Positions 1-8,129 of a stretch of 24,841 nt of DNA are shown piece after piece. Both the position numbers and the translations under genes were made by a program. The stretch covers positions 1-24,841 of the forward strand of contig CAJTOO010000002.1 in the NCBI GenBank assembly GCA_910577735.1, written 5' to 3'. The notes under the pieces are model-generated. The model was not told the origin of the DNA. It did no database searches and saw only the letters and a list, made by a program, of their open reading frames with translations. Each line of letters opens with the position of its first letter. Positions within the stretch are counted from its first letter, which is position 1. Source of the DNA: an uncultured Lachnospiraceae bacterium (GTDB lineage Bacteria; Bacillota; Clostridia; Lachnospirales; Lachnospiraceae).

Positions 1-322
1 CACCGGTGATGAAAAGATTCAGGTGTTCAGCGATATATTCGCAGGTGGCAAGGCGTTTAATAAGTTCCTTGTTCATCTTGCGCCCGGAGGTGTAGTTGAT
101 ATCCATAATGCTGGCATCAGGCTGGTCGAAGGCGGCATTCCGGATCAGCCTCTTTAAACGGTTGTTCTTGCGGCTGCTGAATTCGATATCCACCAGCATA
201 CCGAACCGGTCTTCAAAAGGAACTTCCTTAAGCCTTGGATCGTCGGTCTGGTTACGGAATGCATCTGCCATTGCAGTGAGACGCATTTCAATTAATTTAT
301 CAATCGTACTCTGGCTGGGCAT
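1..322 (-). CDS. istB: IS21-family helper ATPase IstB, 3' end outside window
   Basis: IstB is the AAA+ ATPase that assists IstA in target selection and strand transfer. The visible 107 residues begin MPSQSTIDKLIEMRL and include the family N-terminal stretch RFGMLVDIEFSSRKNNRL and NYTSGRKMNKELI. The sequence leaves the window at LNLFITG, which is the beginning of the Walker A loop, so the ATPase core is not visible. The start ATG is at 320-322, preceded by a GGAGG that overlaps the istA stop codon, which suggests translational coupling to istA. Intact as far as seen. Confidence 0.93.
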   Translation of the reverse strand, partial: MPSQSTIDKLIEMRLTAMADAFRNQTDDPRLKEVPFEDRFGMLVDIEFSSRKNNRLKRLIRNAAFDQPDASIMDINYTSGRKMNKELIKRLATCEYIAEHLNLFITG

Positions 323-328
323 ATGCGT

Positions 329-1872
329 TTACCTCCGATAGCAGTCGGCACCACGGGTGATGCCTTTTGCTTTCAGTTTCGTGGTTCCAGATCCATTTTC
401 GGATGGCTCCGTCTGGTCAGCACCGGTTGCAAGAATGTTGCTTATGCTCTTGTAACTGGGCGAAGCTGTAAAGGACAGCGCTTTCTTACAGGCGGCTTCC
501 AGCCTGCTGTCTGAATATTTCTCAGCCAGCTTCAGAAGCCCCATACAGCTCCGGTAGGTCTGTTGTTCCACGGGTTTTGAGGTAAGTATTGCATTTACCA
601 CTGAGTATGTGTTTATGCCAATCCGCTCAGCCCATTTGCGGAAGCGGTCGCCGTTCCATTCCAGATATCTCTGGTGATCCTGTGGCATATGCTCCGTGAT
701 GGTGCTGTACTGCCCGGGGCGCCCGGTAAGGCGGCGGTGGGAAGCGACGCGGCTATGGTTGTAGAAAATTTCAATTGTGTGTTCCGTTACACGTACATCA
801 ACTTTCTTTTTGATGTATTCATACGGCACGGAGTATAGCATTTTTCTATACTTATGTGATAATTGAACTGGACGGTAGCCTGTTTCCAGTCTGCCAGTTC
901 AAAGCGGGTAGTAGGCAGCGGTGTCAGAAACGGCTTTTCTTCCTCAAGGAACAAGCTGATCCGGCTGCCCGTTTTCTTTTGAAAGAGTCTGTGGTTGAAC
1001 AGTTCCAGCTTCTCTCTTATTGCCCGGTTCAATTCGGCAAGGGAAAAGAACTGTTCATCCCGAAGGGCTGCGATGATCCAGGTGGATATCATCCCTACAG
1101 TTCCCTCCGCATTTGGCTTATCCTTTGGAGTCCTGACGCGTGCCGGGATAATGGCTGTGCCATAATGCTCCGCCATTTCCTGGTAGGTCTCATTAATCTG
1201 CTGGTCTTTCCAGCCGCCATTGTGGACAACGGCAGTCTTGCAATTATCCGGCACTAAGATTTTAGCAACACCGCCAAAGTATTCATACATATGTACATGG
1301 GCACAGATCCAGGATTTCTGCTTCATGTCCAGAAATGCTTCGACGTATGCATACTGGCTGTAGGTCATGACACCGACAAAGACATAGGCTTTCAGGATCT
1401 CGCCTGTATCCGGATCGATGACCGTGGCAGGGTCAGCTGCCCAGTCAACCTCAACCTGCTCGCCGGGTTTACGACTGATATGCATGGTTGCACGGTGCTT
1501 TTGCTCATCCTGCTGGATGTGGTAGCAAAACTGGGAATACATGAGAGGTTCTTCGCCATTTGTACGGCAGTCCTCCATGTACTCAGTCCATAACAGTTTT
1601 TTGCTTACTCCATTACGCAGAAGTTCCTTACGGATGTAAGCAAAGTCGGGCATCTGTTTATTGGATGCAATGGGTTTGTCCGCAGATGGGAATAGCTTTT
1701 CCGCAAGCACAGCATCGGTATCGTTGGCATCAAGCGGCCAGGAAATGTTTATTTCTTTGGCTTTCTTGAGGACACGGTTAACCGTTTTCTTGGAGACACC
1801 GCAGCTGTCAGCGATGCTCTGTTGGCTGAGACCGAGATTTGATAATCTCAGAATTTCTCGATACTTGGTCAT
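329..1872 (-). pseudogene. istA: IS21-family transposase IstA, split by a frameshift
   Basis: This is a DDE transposase. The first frame (1872 down to 787) has an N-terminal helix-turn-helix (GLSQQSIADSCGVSKKTVNR, residues about 14-33) and the rve catalytic core with D143 (VEVDWA), D209 (VPDN) and E256 (KPNAEG). The second frame (841 down to 329) supplies the C-terminal part, VPYEYIKKKVDVRVTEH onwards. The two frames join at the run of five T at 841-845 (A5 on the coding strand). One extra A would give SIEKMLYSVPYEY and a full-length protein of roughly 510 residues, the usual IstA size. It may be a real inactivating deletion, a sequencing error, or low-level slippage on A AAA. The RBS GGAGG lies 9 nt before the start ATG. 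Confidence 0.88.
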
Positions 1873-1888
1873 GATAATGACCCTCCTT

Positions 1889-1926
1889 AGAATGTATTTA
1901 CACCTTACGGTGCATGCTTACATTCT
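1889..1926. repeat. Imperfect dyad upstream of istA
   Basis: AGAATGTA at 1889-1896 is matched by its reverse complement TACATTCT at 1919-1926, with an inner CACC/GGTG pair around TTAC (1901-1908). The dyad sits between the istA ribosome binding site and the terminal repeats, so it could fold in the istA leader or bind protein. Its role is not known. Confidence 0.5.
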
Positions 1927-1943
1927 AAAGGATATATGTTAAT

Positions 1944-1994
1944 GGTTTCCCTCTCCGGAATGACGGTTTCCTTAAAAACGGATTTGCGGTTTCC
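1944..1994. repeat. Three GGTTTCC terminal repeats of the IS21 end
   Basis: GGTTTCC occurs at 1944-1950, 1965-1971 and 1988-1994, spaced 21 and 23 bp apart, or about two helical turns. This spacing on one face of the helix fits multiple transposase binding sites, which are known for IS21-type ends. Confidence 0.6.
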
Positions 1995-2017
1995 TATCAC
2001 CGGACAGCAGGGACACG

Positions 2018-2649
2018 GAAGCCGGAATATTCATACTGAAGGAACCGATAATAAATTAAAAGAAGATTGTCAGGCGATTTTAATTTGGCTAAATGGTGGT
2101 GTAGAACCTAGTACAATTTCTAATGGCGTTATGTGGAATACTAGTAAATATTTGAAAGTCGGACAAACAAATGCAATAGGAAGAGCTATATTATGCTTAA
2201 TAAATTCTCAGAAACCAAAAGACATTTATGATGATTCAACAGTTGGCTATGGGGACGGAACGGCAGATTCACAAATACATCATATATTTCCAGAAGCTGA
2301 ATATAAGGATAGTGTAGATAATATTAATTCTATCTTTAATTTCACGTTTTTGACAAAAGAAGCAAATAATTTTATTAGCAACAAAACAACAAAAAAATAT
2401 TTGAATGAAATATTGGAATCTCGTAGCTTGACCGAGATATCATTTAAACAAATATTAGAGAAACATATTGTCAATGACGAATGTTATAAAGCTATGCAGG
2501 AAGAGGATTACAACAAATTCCTTGAGTCACGGGCTGAATGCATCAAACAAATGTTTATTGGTATGGGATTAAATATAAAATTTGTAGAAAAGAATCAAAT
2601 AGACGAAGAATTGGATGATGAAGATTTGGAAGAAACTGTTGAACAATAG
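2018..2649 (+). pseudogene. C-terminal remnant of a DUF262/DUF1524 (GmrSD-like) nuclease
   Basis: The sequence contains the DUF1524 HNH-type signature QIHHIFP followed by NSIFNFTFLTKEANNFIS and a KKYLNEI helix. DUF262-DUF1524 proteins (GmrSD/BREX-like restriction families) are usually 500-700 residues, with a ParB-like DUF262 domain at the N terminus that is missing here. An open frame runs from an ATG at 1936 inside the IS21 end into the gene, so a chimeric 237-aa protein could be made, but its first 27 or so residues are IS-derived and no good RBS precedes it. The C terminus ends in an acidic tail (EELDDEDLEETVEQ). I read it as a defence nuclease truncated by the IS. Confidence 0.75.
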
Positions 2650-2679
2650 TTGGTAAAATGAATAACAGAAATATAATGA

Positions 2680-2714
2680 TTTGAAATGGGAAAACGGTAT
2701 TTCCCTGTTTCAAA
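2680..2714. repeat. Imperfect palindrome, copy 1 of a small repeat element
   Basis: TTTGAAATGGGAAA (2680-2693) pairs with TTTCCCTGTTTCAAA (2700-2714). It lies between the nuclease remnant and the next gene and ends 13 nt before that gene's ribosome binding site. There is no following T-run, so it is a poor intrinsic terminator. A related palindrome in reverse orientation lies at 5990-6022. Confidence 0.65.
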
Positions 2715-2739
2715 ACTTATAATTATGGAGGAGATTAAG

Positions 2740-3003
2740 TTGGACAAAACAGATGCAAAAACAGCAATGGAAGAGTTAACAATGATGTTGATTTACTTAT
2801 CTCATTTTACGGAAAGAGACAGGATGGCAGACCCAAATAGTAAATATGCATGGAAGGGTTATGATTTTGATGTCCTGAACCAGCTTGACGAAAAAGATTA
2901 CATAAGGCAGGGTTCTCATCGGTCAAAGTCCATGTATATTACTAAGGAAGGTGAAGCGAAGGCAAAAGAGCTTATGGAAAAGTATAATGTGGCAGATTGG
3001 TAA
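2740..3003 (+). CDS. Small winged-helix-like protein, DUF6429 family
   Basis: This 87-residue protein begins at a TTG six bases after a strong GGAGGAG (2727-2733); an in-frame ATG at 2725 overlaps that RBS and is less likely. It shows YAWKGYDFDVLNQLDEKDYI followed by HRSKSMYITKEGEAKAKEL. The AWKG(F/Y)D-hD-hL-x2-L-x-EKGhI pattern and KS-hhhT-x-EG ending are those of DUF6429, a small uncharacterised family that looks like a winged helix. The natural function is unknown. It is the first gene after the palindrome at 2680-2714 and is followed by an ATPase regulator 74 nt downstream, possibly in the same transcript. Confidence 0.6.
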   Translation: MDKTDAKTAMEELTMMLIYLSHFTERDRMADPNSKYAWKGYDFDVLNQLDEKDYIRQGSHRSKSMYITKEGEAKAKELMEKYNVADW

Positions 3004-3077
3004 ATAAGGTAAAAAGCGTATAGATATAAAATGCGTAGATGAGTCTTATGTGTAGTCATTGGGAAGGAAGTGGGCTG

Positions 3078-4502
3078 ATGCGGATTGATCCAAAGGCATT
3101 AATTGGAGAAGCAACCGAATATGATAAAAAACGCAGCGTGGAAAGAAAGCAGGTAAAAAGTTGGCTGAAAAGTGTCAGCGCGTTTGCAAATAGTTTTGGC
3201 GGCACCTTGATTTGGGGGATTACGAATGATGATGAAGTTGTCGGATTAGAAAATGCGGAATCTGATGCAGAGTTTATAAGTGAGACAATCAAAACAAAAA
3301 TTGATTCTATTCCGAAAGTAAATTTACGATTTCATATGGAAGACAATAAGAAGTTGATCCTGCTTGATGTGTATGCTGGTAAGGAAACGCCATATTATTA
3401 TGTGGGCGAGGGAAATATGACTGCTTATATTCGTTTGGGAAATGAAAGCGTTCCGGCGGATAACATTACACTCAAGCGATTAGTTCTTCAGGGAACAAAT
3501 CGTACTTATGACAGTCTGGTTTCAAATTATAAGTTCAAGAACATGGCGTTTACAAAATTACGCTCGGTATGTAAGCATAATACAGGGAAAGATTTTGAAG
3601 ATAGCGATTATGAATCTTGGGGAATTATAGATGAGGAGGGAAATCTTACAAATGCAGGGGCATTGCTGGCGGATGAGTCTCCCATTCGTCATTCGAGAGT
3701 TTTTTGTACGAGATGGAATGGGTTGGACAAGGCATCAGGCTTGATTGATGCTATTGATGATGAAGAATACAGTGGTGGTCTTGTAAATCTTCTGCAGGAC
3801 AGCATGAGTTTTGTTTCCAGAAATACAAAGAAGGCATGGAGAAAGACCGGAAACGGAAGAATTGAGATGCCGGATTATCCGGATACGGCTGTGCTTGAAG
3901 GAATCGTAAATGCGCTGATTCATAGGGACTATCTGGAATTGGGGAGTGAAGTTCATATAGATATGTTTGATGACAGAATGGAGATTTACTCTCCGGGCGG
4001 TATGTTGGATGGGCGCAAGGTGCAGGATTTAGATTTGAGAAATGTATCGTCTAGGAGACGGAACCCAATCATTGCAGATATATTTAACCGTTTGAAATAT
4101 ATGGATCGACGAGGTAGCGGTTTTAAGAAAATTTTGGATTCCTATGAATTTCAGGAACATTATACAGAAGAAATGAAACCGGAGTTTAGGTCGAGTAATA
4201 GTGAGTTTTGGCTGATATTTAAAAACTTGAATTATGAGGCGAAAGATGTAGAATTTGTCTTAACTCCGGAAAAGGCTGATACAAAAAGAAAACATCTTAT
4301 CCAAAATGGTCAGGATATGGATAAGATGATAATTGATTTTTGTAGAGAACCGAAATCGGTCATGGAAATTATGGATAATTTTAAATTTAAGAGTAGAACA
4401 AGCTTTAAAAGAAATTATTTACAGAAAATGCTTGCAGAGGGAACATTAAAAATGACTATACCCGATAAGCCGTCAAGTAGAAATCAAAAATATTATTCAT
4501 AA
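3078..4502 (+). CDS. AlbA_2/Schlafen-type DNA-binding ATPase regulator (COG2865-like)
   Basis: A 474-residue protein. The N-terminal AlbA_2 domain is marked by GEATEYDKK (residues 10-18) and SVSAFANSFGGTLIWGI (32-48). The middle holds a GHKL-type ATPase-like part with an N-box-like EGIVNALIHRDY and a late RRGSGFKKI. A C-terminal winged helix ends the protein. Family members are often annotated as RecG-like transcriptional regulators, although they lack helicase motifs. I chose the ATG at 3078 over one at 3048 because MRIDPKALIGEATEYDKK matches the usual family start and GGAAGGAAG precedes it. The hinge before the winged helix (LIQNGQDMDKM) contains an 11-bp inverted repeat. Known relatives occur in mobile and defence loci; the target is unknown. 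Confidence 0.8.
   Translation: MRIDPKALIGEATEYDKKRSVERKQVKSWLKSVSAFANSFGGTLIWGITNDDEVVGLENAESDAEFISETIKTKIDSIPKVNLRFHMEDNKKLILLDVYAGKETPYYYVGEGNMTAYIRLGNESVPADNITLKRLVLQGTNRTYDSLVSNYKFKNMAFTKLRSVCKHNTGKDFEDSDYESWGIIDEEGNLTNAGALLADESPIRHSRVFCTRWNGLDKASGLIDAIDDEEYSGGLVNLLQDSMSFVSRNTKKAWRKTGNGRIEMPDYPDTAVLEGIVNALIHRDYLELGSEVHIDMFDDRMEIYSPGGMLDGRKVQDLDLRNVSSRRRNPIIADIFNRLKYMDRRGSGFKKILDSYEFQEHYTEEMKPEFRSSNSEFWLIFKNLNYEAKDVEFVLTPEKADTKRKHLIQNGQDMDKMIIDFCREPKSVMEIMDNFKFKSRTSFKRNYLQKMLAEGTLKMTIPDKPSSRNQKYYS
4293..4328. repeat. Inverted repeat in the hinge-coding region
   Basis: CATCTTATCCA and TGGATAAGATG form perfect 11-bp arms within the hinge of the ATPase gene. The core CTTATCCAAAATGGTCA recurs after the stop codon at 4519-4535, so the hinge has been duplicated downstream. 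Confidence 0.65.
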
Positions 4503-4505
4503 AAT

Positions 4506-4552
4506 TATCTTAACCATATCTTATCCAAAATGGTCAAGATGTGGTTAAGATA
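4506..4552. repeat. Inverted repeat after the ATPase gene, duplicate of the hinge
   Basis: TATCTTAACCA (4506-4516) and TGGTTAAGATA (4542-4552) are perfect 11-bp arms. The interior repeats the hinge of the preceding gene: in one frame it reads LIQNGQDVVKIY against LIQNGQDMDKMI inside the gene. No T-run follows. It could act as an mRNA 3' hairpin, but the sequence relation suggests a duplicated hinge. Confidence 0.65.
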
Positions 4553-4719
4553 TACATAATTACCCCAAAACTACCCCAAAGTGCCACAAAATCACTCCAA
4601 AACAAAGGTCCCTGCTATATGAGACTAACCCAAAATACATTCAAAAGATAAAAAATTGGAATTCTTATGTTTTGAAGAGTGTAAGAGATAATCAACCATT
4701 ATTTGAGGAGAAACAGTAA
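4510..4719 (+). pseudogene. Orphan tail of an ATPase-regulator gene (fragment)
   Basis: Downstream of the stop at 4502 one frame resumes with LIQNGQDVVKIYIITPKLPQ, a near copy of the hinge of the gene just ended, and stays open to a TAA at about 4650. A second frame, open up to TAA 4717-4719, ends with SVRDNQPLFEEKQ and looks like the end of a protein. It stops one base before the start of the SEC-C gene. Neither frame has a convincing start. I interpret this 218-bp intergenic stretch as decayed C-terminal coding sequence from a paralogue. The hinge similarity is visible; the rest is inference. Confidence 0.4.
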
Positions 4720-4720
4720 G

Positions 4721-5983
4721 ATGGCTATGCGAAAGGTGTTTTATGGACCGGAAGGAATCATGCTTAGGCATGTCTTGAGGATGTATGATAAAGAGAGCCT
4801 GTTGAATTACGCAAGAGATTTGGAAATAAGAAGAACATCGGGACTAAAAAAGGACGAACTTGCAGACAAAATAGCGAATGAGTTGCTTATGCCAACAGTC
4901 ATGAGACGGCGAATCGCTGTGCTATCACCAGAGTGCAGAATACTATTGGAACGTGCGATGAGAGAGCCATTTATTCCGACACCCGAAGAAATGGATGACG
5001 CTTTATGTCTTCATGAAAGCGATTACGCATTTCTGAATAAAAGGGAACAGCTTGATGTTCCGATAGATGTGAAAATAGCTTATGAAAAATTAAATACGCC
5101 GGAATTTCGGAAGTATGCCCGTAAAATGTCATGGTTATCTCAATGCCTTGATTTTGGCGAAGCATTTTACGGAGTTTTTGACAAAGATGTACTCCGAAAA
5201 GTATTTAATGTGAGAAAGGGATATCATATTTCAGAGGAAGAATTAGAAAAATTGTGTAATGAATTTCCCGATGACATGACGGAATGTCATATGGAAGAAG
5301 GTCAAAGATTTATAGTAGCAGAGTATTTAGCATATAGTGACCGCTATAAGGATTTATTGGACATACAAGCGGGTAAGGATTTTTATATTCCTAATGAGCA
5401 AGAAGTGCTGGACTATGCAAGGAACTTGTATTTATCTCAAAAACCGGCATATCAGAATTTTAGAGAGTTTTTACAGCATGAAATAGGAATGACATATGAC
5501 GAGGCAGATGCAGAGGCGCTGGAGATATGGGATAAAATACAATTTGACATATATTTTACTGAGATTGTTCAATATTTTATAGACGTTTATGAAGATTTAT
5601 TAGACGATACTAAAATTGAGGAGATTATTCAACTTCTCCAAGAATTAAATAATAACACCAGAATGCAGATACATAGGGGACATACGCCGAATGAAATGAT
5701 GAGAAAAGGGATGGAAGAAGGTTGCTTTTCCCAAAGACCGATAGTTGTACCAGGAAGTACCGAGACAGCTAATCTTTTGAAAAGCGCATCGGAAGAATTG
5801 AAAGAGATGGGGATATGTGTTAACTTTGACAGTAACGTAGCGATTGTTCCAAATAATTCTTCTCAAAACAATGTGTCTGGACAGGTGGCTAATTCTTTTA
5901 AGAAGATTTATCCTAATGATTCATGCTCGTGTGGTTCAGGCAAGAAATTTAAAAAATGCTGCGGAAGGCACGACAAATTATAA
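4721..5983 (+). CDS. SEC-C zinc-motif protein of unknown function
   Basis: This 420-residue protein starts at ATG 4721, ten bases after GAGGAG. A TTG start at 4703 is possible but lies upstream of that RBS. The bulk is helical and charged, with an early segment resembling a Rho-N/SAP-like helical pair (LRMYDKESLLNYARDLEI, then KKDELADKIAN). The last 25 residues form a SEC-C metal-binding motif, YPNDSCSCGSGKKFKKCCG, with the typical CxC-x8-CC pattern. SEC-C motifs are best known at the SecA C terminus but also occur as add-ons in many unrelated proteins, so no export role should be assumed. It sits between two AlbA_2/ATPase genes, 70 nt before the next. A broken copy lies at 13325-14118, again in this company. 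Confidence 0.8.
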   Translation: MAMRKVFYGPEGIMLRHVLRMYDKESLLNYARDLEIRRTSGLKKDELADKIANELLMPTVMRRRIAVLSPECRILLERAMREPFIPTPEEMDDALCLHESDYAFLNKREQLDVPIDVKIAYEKLNTPEFRKYARKMSWLSQCLDFGEAFYGVFDKDVLRKVFNVRKGYHISEEELEKLCNEFPDDMTECHMEEGQRFIVAEYLAYSDRYKDLLDIQAGKDFYIPNEQEVLDYARNLYLSQKPAYQNFREFLQHEIGMTYDEADAEALEIWDKIQFDIYFTEIVQYFIDVYEDLLDDTKIEEIIQLLQELNNNTRMQIHRGHTPNEMMRKGMEEGCFSQRPIVVPGSTETANLLKSASEELKEMGICVNFDSNVAIVPNNSSQNNVSGQVANSFKKIYPNDSCSCGSGKKFKKCCGRHDKL

Positions 5984-5989
5984 TTAGAT

Positions 5990-6022
5990 TTGAATTGGGT
6001 AAATGCCGTTTCCCCAATTTAA
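5990..6022. repeat. Imperfect palindrome, copy 2 of a small repeat element
   Basis: TTGAATTGGGTAAA (5990-6003) pairs with TTTCCCCAATTTAA (6009-6022). Its centre AAATGCCGTTT matches AAATACCGTTT in the reverse complement of the palindrome at 2680-2714, so the two copies are in inverted orientation. It begins 7 nt after a stop codon and ends about 20 nt before the next RBS. Confidence 0.65.
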
Positions 6023-6053
6023 TTGCATATATAACAACTATGGAGATGATTAT

Positions 6054-7585
6054 ATGATTCCTATAAAAATAGAAACCCTACTGGAAGGGCGCAAAGTAGA
6101 ACAAAATCGGATAGAATACAAGGAAGGTTTTAATCCATCAGAAATTGTGCATACAATATGCGGCTATGCGAATGATATCGCAGGGGTGGATATCTTGTGA
6201 TTGGTGTAAAAACAGAAAATGGACTCCCCGTTCTGCCGCCTATAGGTGTACTGGACGAATTACTTGATGACATCCAACTGAAAATATTTCAATACTGTAA
6301 CAAAATTGAACCTCGCTATATTCCAAAGATTGAGATTGTGGAATATCAAGGGGTAAACTTGGTGTATTTGAAATGTGCAGCAGGGGATGTGGGACCATAT
6401 CAGGCACCCGTGGATGTCTATTCTAAAAAGGAAGCGGGTAAAGAGCAAGACCGAACAATGAAATATTGGATTCGTCCGGCATCACTTACGGTAGAAGCCA
6501 AACAAAGCGAGGTAGCGGAACTTTTTGAGAAATTTGCTACAATACCATTTGTTGATCGTATAAACAGTCGGGCTTCTATGGAGCACATACGCAGGGGATA
6601 TCTTGAGGATTTTATTAGGGAAAGTAACAGTTCGCTGATTGAAGAACTTAATGTGCGCTCTTTGGAGGACTTATTGGTATCCGAGGAAGTGGCAGAAGAA
6701 AAAGATGAGGGAATAGCAATCAAAAATATTGGACTGCTTATGTTTGGGGAAAGACCGGACAAGTTGATTGCAGGAAGCAAGATTGAACTGGTGCGTTTTC
6801 ATGATAAGGAAGCGGAGGCGTCTGATTTTACGGAGAAGACATTTTACGGTCCGATATGGAAACAGGTGAGAGATGCGCTAGACTACATTAAGACAACTGT
6901 AATTGAGGAAAAGGTTATAAAGGTTGATGGAAGGGCGGAAGCAGACCGTTTTTTCAACTATCCGTATAATGCTTTGGAAGAAGCGCTTGTAAATGCGGTT
7001 TTGCACAAAAACTATAAAGAGGATGTGCCGGTAGAGATTCGGATTTATTTGGATCAGATTCAGATTATCAATTTTCCGGGACCGGATTATTATATTGATA
7101 AGGAAAAGTTTGCGGCGGGGAAAGTCCGGGCAAGAAGATACAGAAATCCTAAGATTGGAGAGTTTTTCAAGGAAATTGATTTGTCTGAGAAGAAATCAAC
7201 GGGCATATCAAAAATTTTGCGTGAACTGAAAAGAAACAGTTCGCCTATGCCAGAGTTTGAAACGGATGCGGACAGAACTTATATGATTACTACAATAAGG
7301 ATTCATGAACGGTTTGAAATTGAAAATAAAAACTTCGGTCAAAAAAATGACCGAAGTTTGACCGAAGTTTTGACCGAAGTTTTGACGAAAAAGAATTATG
7401 ATAAGGTTTTACCGATTTTAAAATATTTGGATAAAAACGGAAAGATAACTCCACAAGTTGCCGAAATGGTGATTAAAAAATCCAAATCAACTACTTATAG
7501 ATACTTGACTATGCTTGTAGAAACGGGATATGTTGAAGTAAGTGGTAATACAAATAATGCCGTCTATAAATTATCCAAAGGATAA
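6054..7585 (+). pseudogene. AlbA_2/ATPase winged-helix regulator, frameshifted near the start
   Basis: The first frame begins at ATG 6054 (RBS TGGAGATG at 6041-6048) and reads ICGYANDIAGVDIL before TGA 6198-6200. The second frame continues GGYLVIGVKTENGLP to the end. The family signature is (F/Y)AND-x(n)-GGGY-hVIGV, and one more G in the G4 run at 6183-6186 would give ANDIAGGGYLVIG. The second part has an ATPase-like N-box EEALVNAVLHKNY, a KKSTGISKI loop, a hinge SLTEVLTEVLTKK built from a 12-bp repeat, and a C-terminal winged helix (KITPQVAEMVIKKSKSTTYR). The frames overlap by GTGA, so re-initiation at GTG 6197 is conceivable. A repaired protein would have about 510 residues. A real mutation or a homopolymer sequencing error are both possible. 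Confidence 0.78.
7331..7391. repeat. 12-bp tandem repeat with 11-bp inverted repeat in the hinge
   Basis: AACTTCGGTCA (7331-7341) and TGACCGAAGTT (7348-7358) are perfect arms around six A. They are followed by further TTGACCGAAGTT units with 12-bp period, encoding LTEV LTEV LTKK. The unit is four codons long, so copy number can change without breaking frame. Confidence 0.8.
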
Positions 7586-7887
7586 AGGAGATTAGTGAGA
7601 CACATAACAAAACAAATGTCGCAACAGGTGTCGGAATAAATGTCGTAACAAGTGAGGAGAAAATAGTAGCCCTTTTAAGGCAGAATGGCAATATGTCAGC
7701 TAATATGTTGTCTGTATCTGTGGGTATCACCGAACGGCAGGCACAGCGTATTTTGACTAAATTAAAGGCGGAGGGGGAAATAATACGACATGGGGCAAAT
7801 AAAAACGGATATTGGGAAATTATAGAGATAAAAATCCCAAACAGTGTTTCGGAAATTAAAAAAGTGAAACAGCGTTTAGCTTTTTGA
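7585..7887 (+). pseudogene. Orphan winged-helix C-terminal tail of an AlbA_2/ATPase regulator
   Basis: A frame open from 7585 reads KEISETHNKTNVATGVG, then INVVTSEEKIVALLRQ, then a winged helix (NMSANMLSVSVGITERQAQR ... EGEIIRHGANKNGYWEI) and ends at TGA 7887. It resembles the C-terminal third of AlbA_2/ATPase regulators: end of the ATPase domain, repeat hinge, winged helix. There is no start or ATPase part attached; an internal ATG at 7693 would give only 64 residues. The hinge is a 12-bp repeat (TNVA TGVG INVV TSEE). It begins immediately at the stop of the previous gene, so it may be a silent alternative tail or a leftover of a paralogue. A matching tail start is found at 14269-14345. Confidence 0.7.
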
Positions 7888-7912
7888 TGAGGGGATAGCT
7901 AGTATGTTTACT

Positions 7913-7950
7913 GGATATTTAATGCTTCCGTGATAATACCATGATAACAA
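7913..7950 (+). repeat. Direct repeat R1 flanking the primase-helicase cassette
   Basis: The 24 bp at 7927-7950 recur at 13240-13263 with a single difference (T/C at the eighth base of the TGATAAYACC segment), and upstream GGAYATTTA is shared too. The core itself contains two TGATAA(T/C) steps separated by ACCA. The two copies bracket 5.3 kb carrying the TOTE operon. No integrase is encoded between them. Confidence 0.7.
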
Positions 7951-8129
7951 AAAAACCAAAAACGTCAGATACAAGGCGAATATCAAAGAAAAAACCACCG
8001 AAAATGCCCTATAAATCACGCAAAATCCCCCTGATTTCCACCACAGAAAACCGTGAGGGTGGTAGAACTGTTGATTCTGGTCGTGTGGCTGCTATCATTG
8101 ATGCCCTATTTAAACTGTTTATTTCAGAA

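Larger units (their letters stand above)
1..2015 (-). mobile_element. IS21-family insertion sequence, partial (one end)
   Basis: The minus strand carries istA then istB in the standard IS21 order, with the istB start 6 nt after the istA stop. The far end of the element lies outside the window. I place the near end at about 2015, where the minus strand begins TGTCCCTGCTGTCC; IS21 ends typically start with TG and finish with CA. Inside this end are three spaced GGTTTCC repeats (1944, 1965, 1988), like the multiple terminal repeats bound by IS21 transposases. The exact edge is inferred and no target duplication can be checked with only one end visible. An alternative edge is at 1922 (CA). Confidence 0.8.

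Noticed and set aside
841..845. Programmed frameshifting in istA
   Set aside because: IS21 elements normally express IstA as one frame. The A5 run gives only one-tRNA slippage and I see no stimulating stem, so mutation or sequencing error is more likely.
856..1257. 133-codon plus-strand frame within the IS21 transposase
   Set aside because: Antisense shadow of istA, whose catalytic residues are clear on the minus strand.
2680..2714. Integron attC-like site
   Set aside because: The palindrome lacks recognisable attC core sites and no integron integrase is present.
4560..4610. CCCCAAA-type repeats as a short CRISPR-like array
   Set aside because: Units are irregular and only about 12 bp, with no spacers; they fit decayed hinge-type coding sequence better.
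6197..7585. A stand-alone 462-aa gene beginning at GTG 6197
   Set aside because: It starts in the middle of the AlbA_2 signature (GGYLVIGV) and has no own RBS; the upstream frame supplies the missing start.
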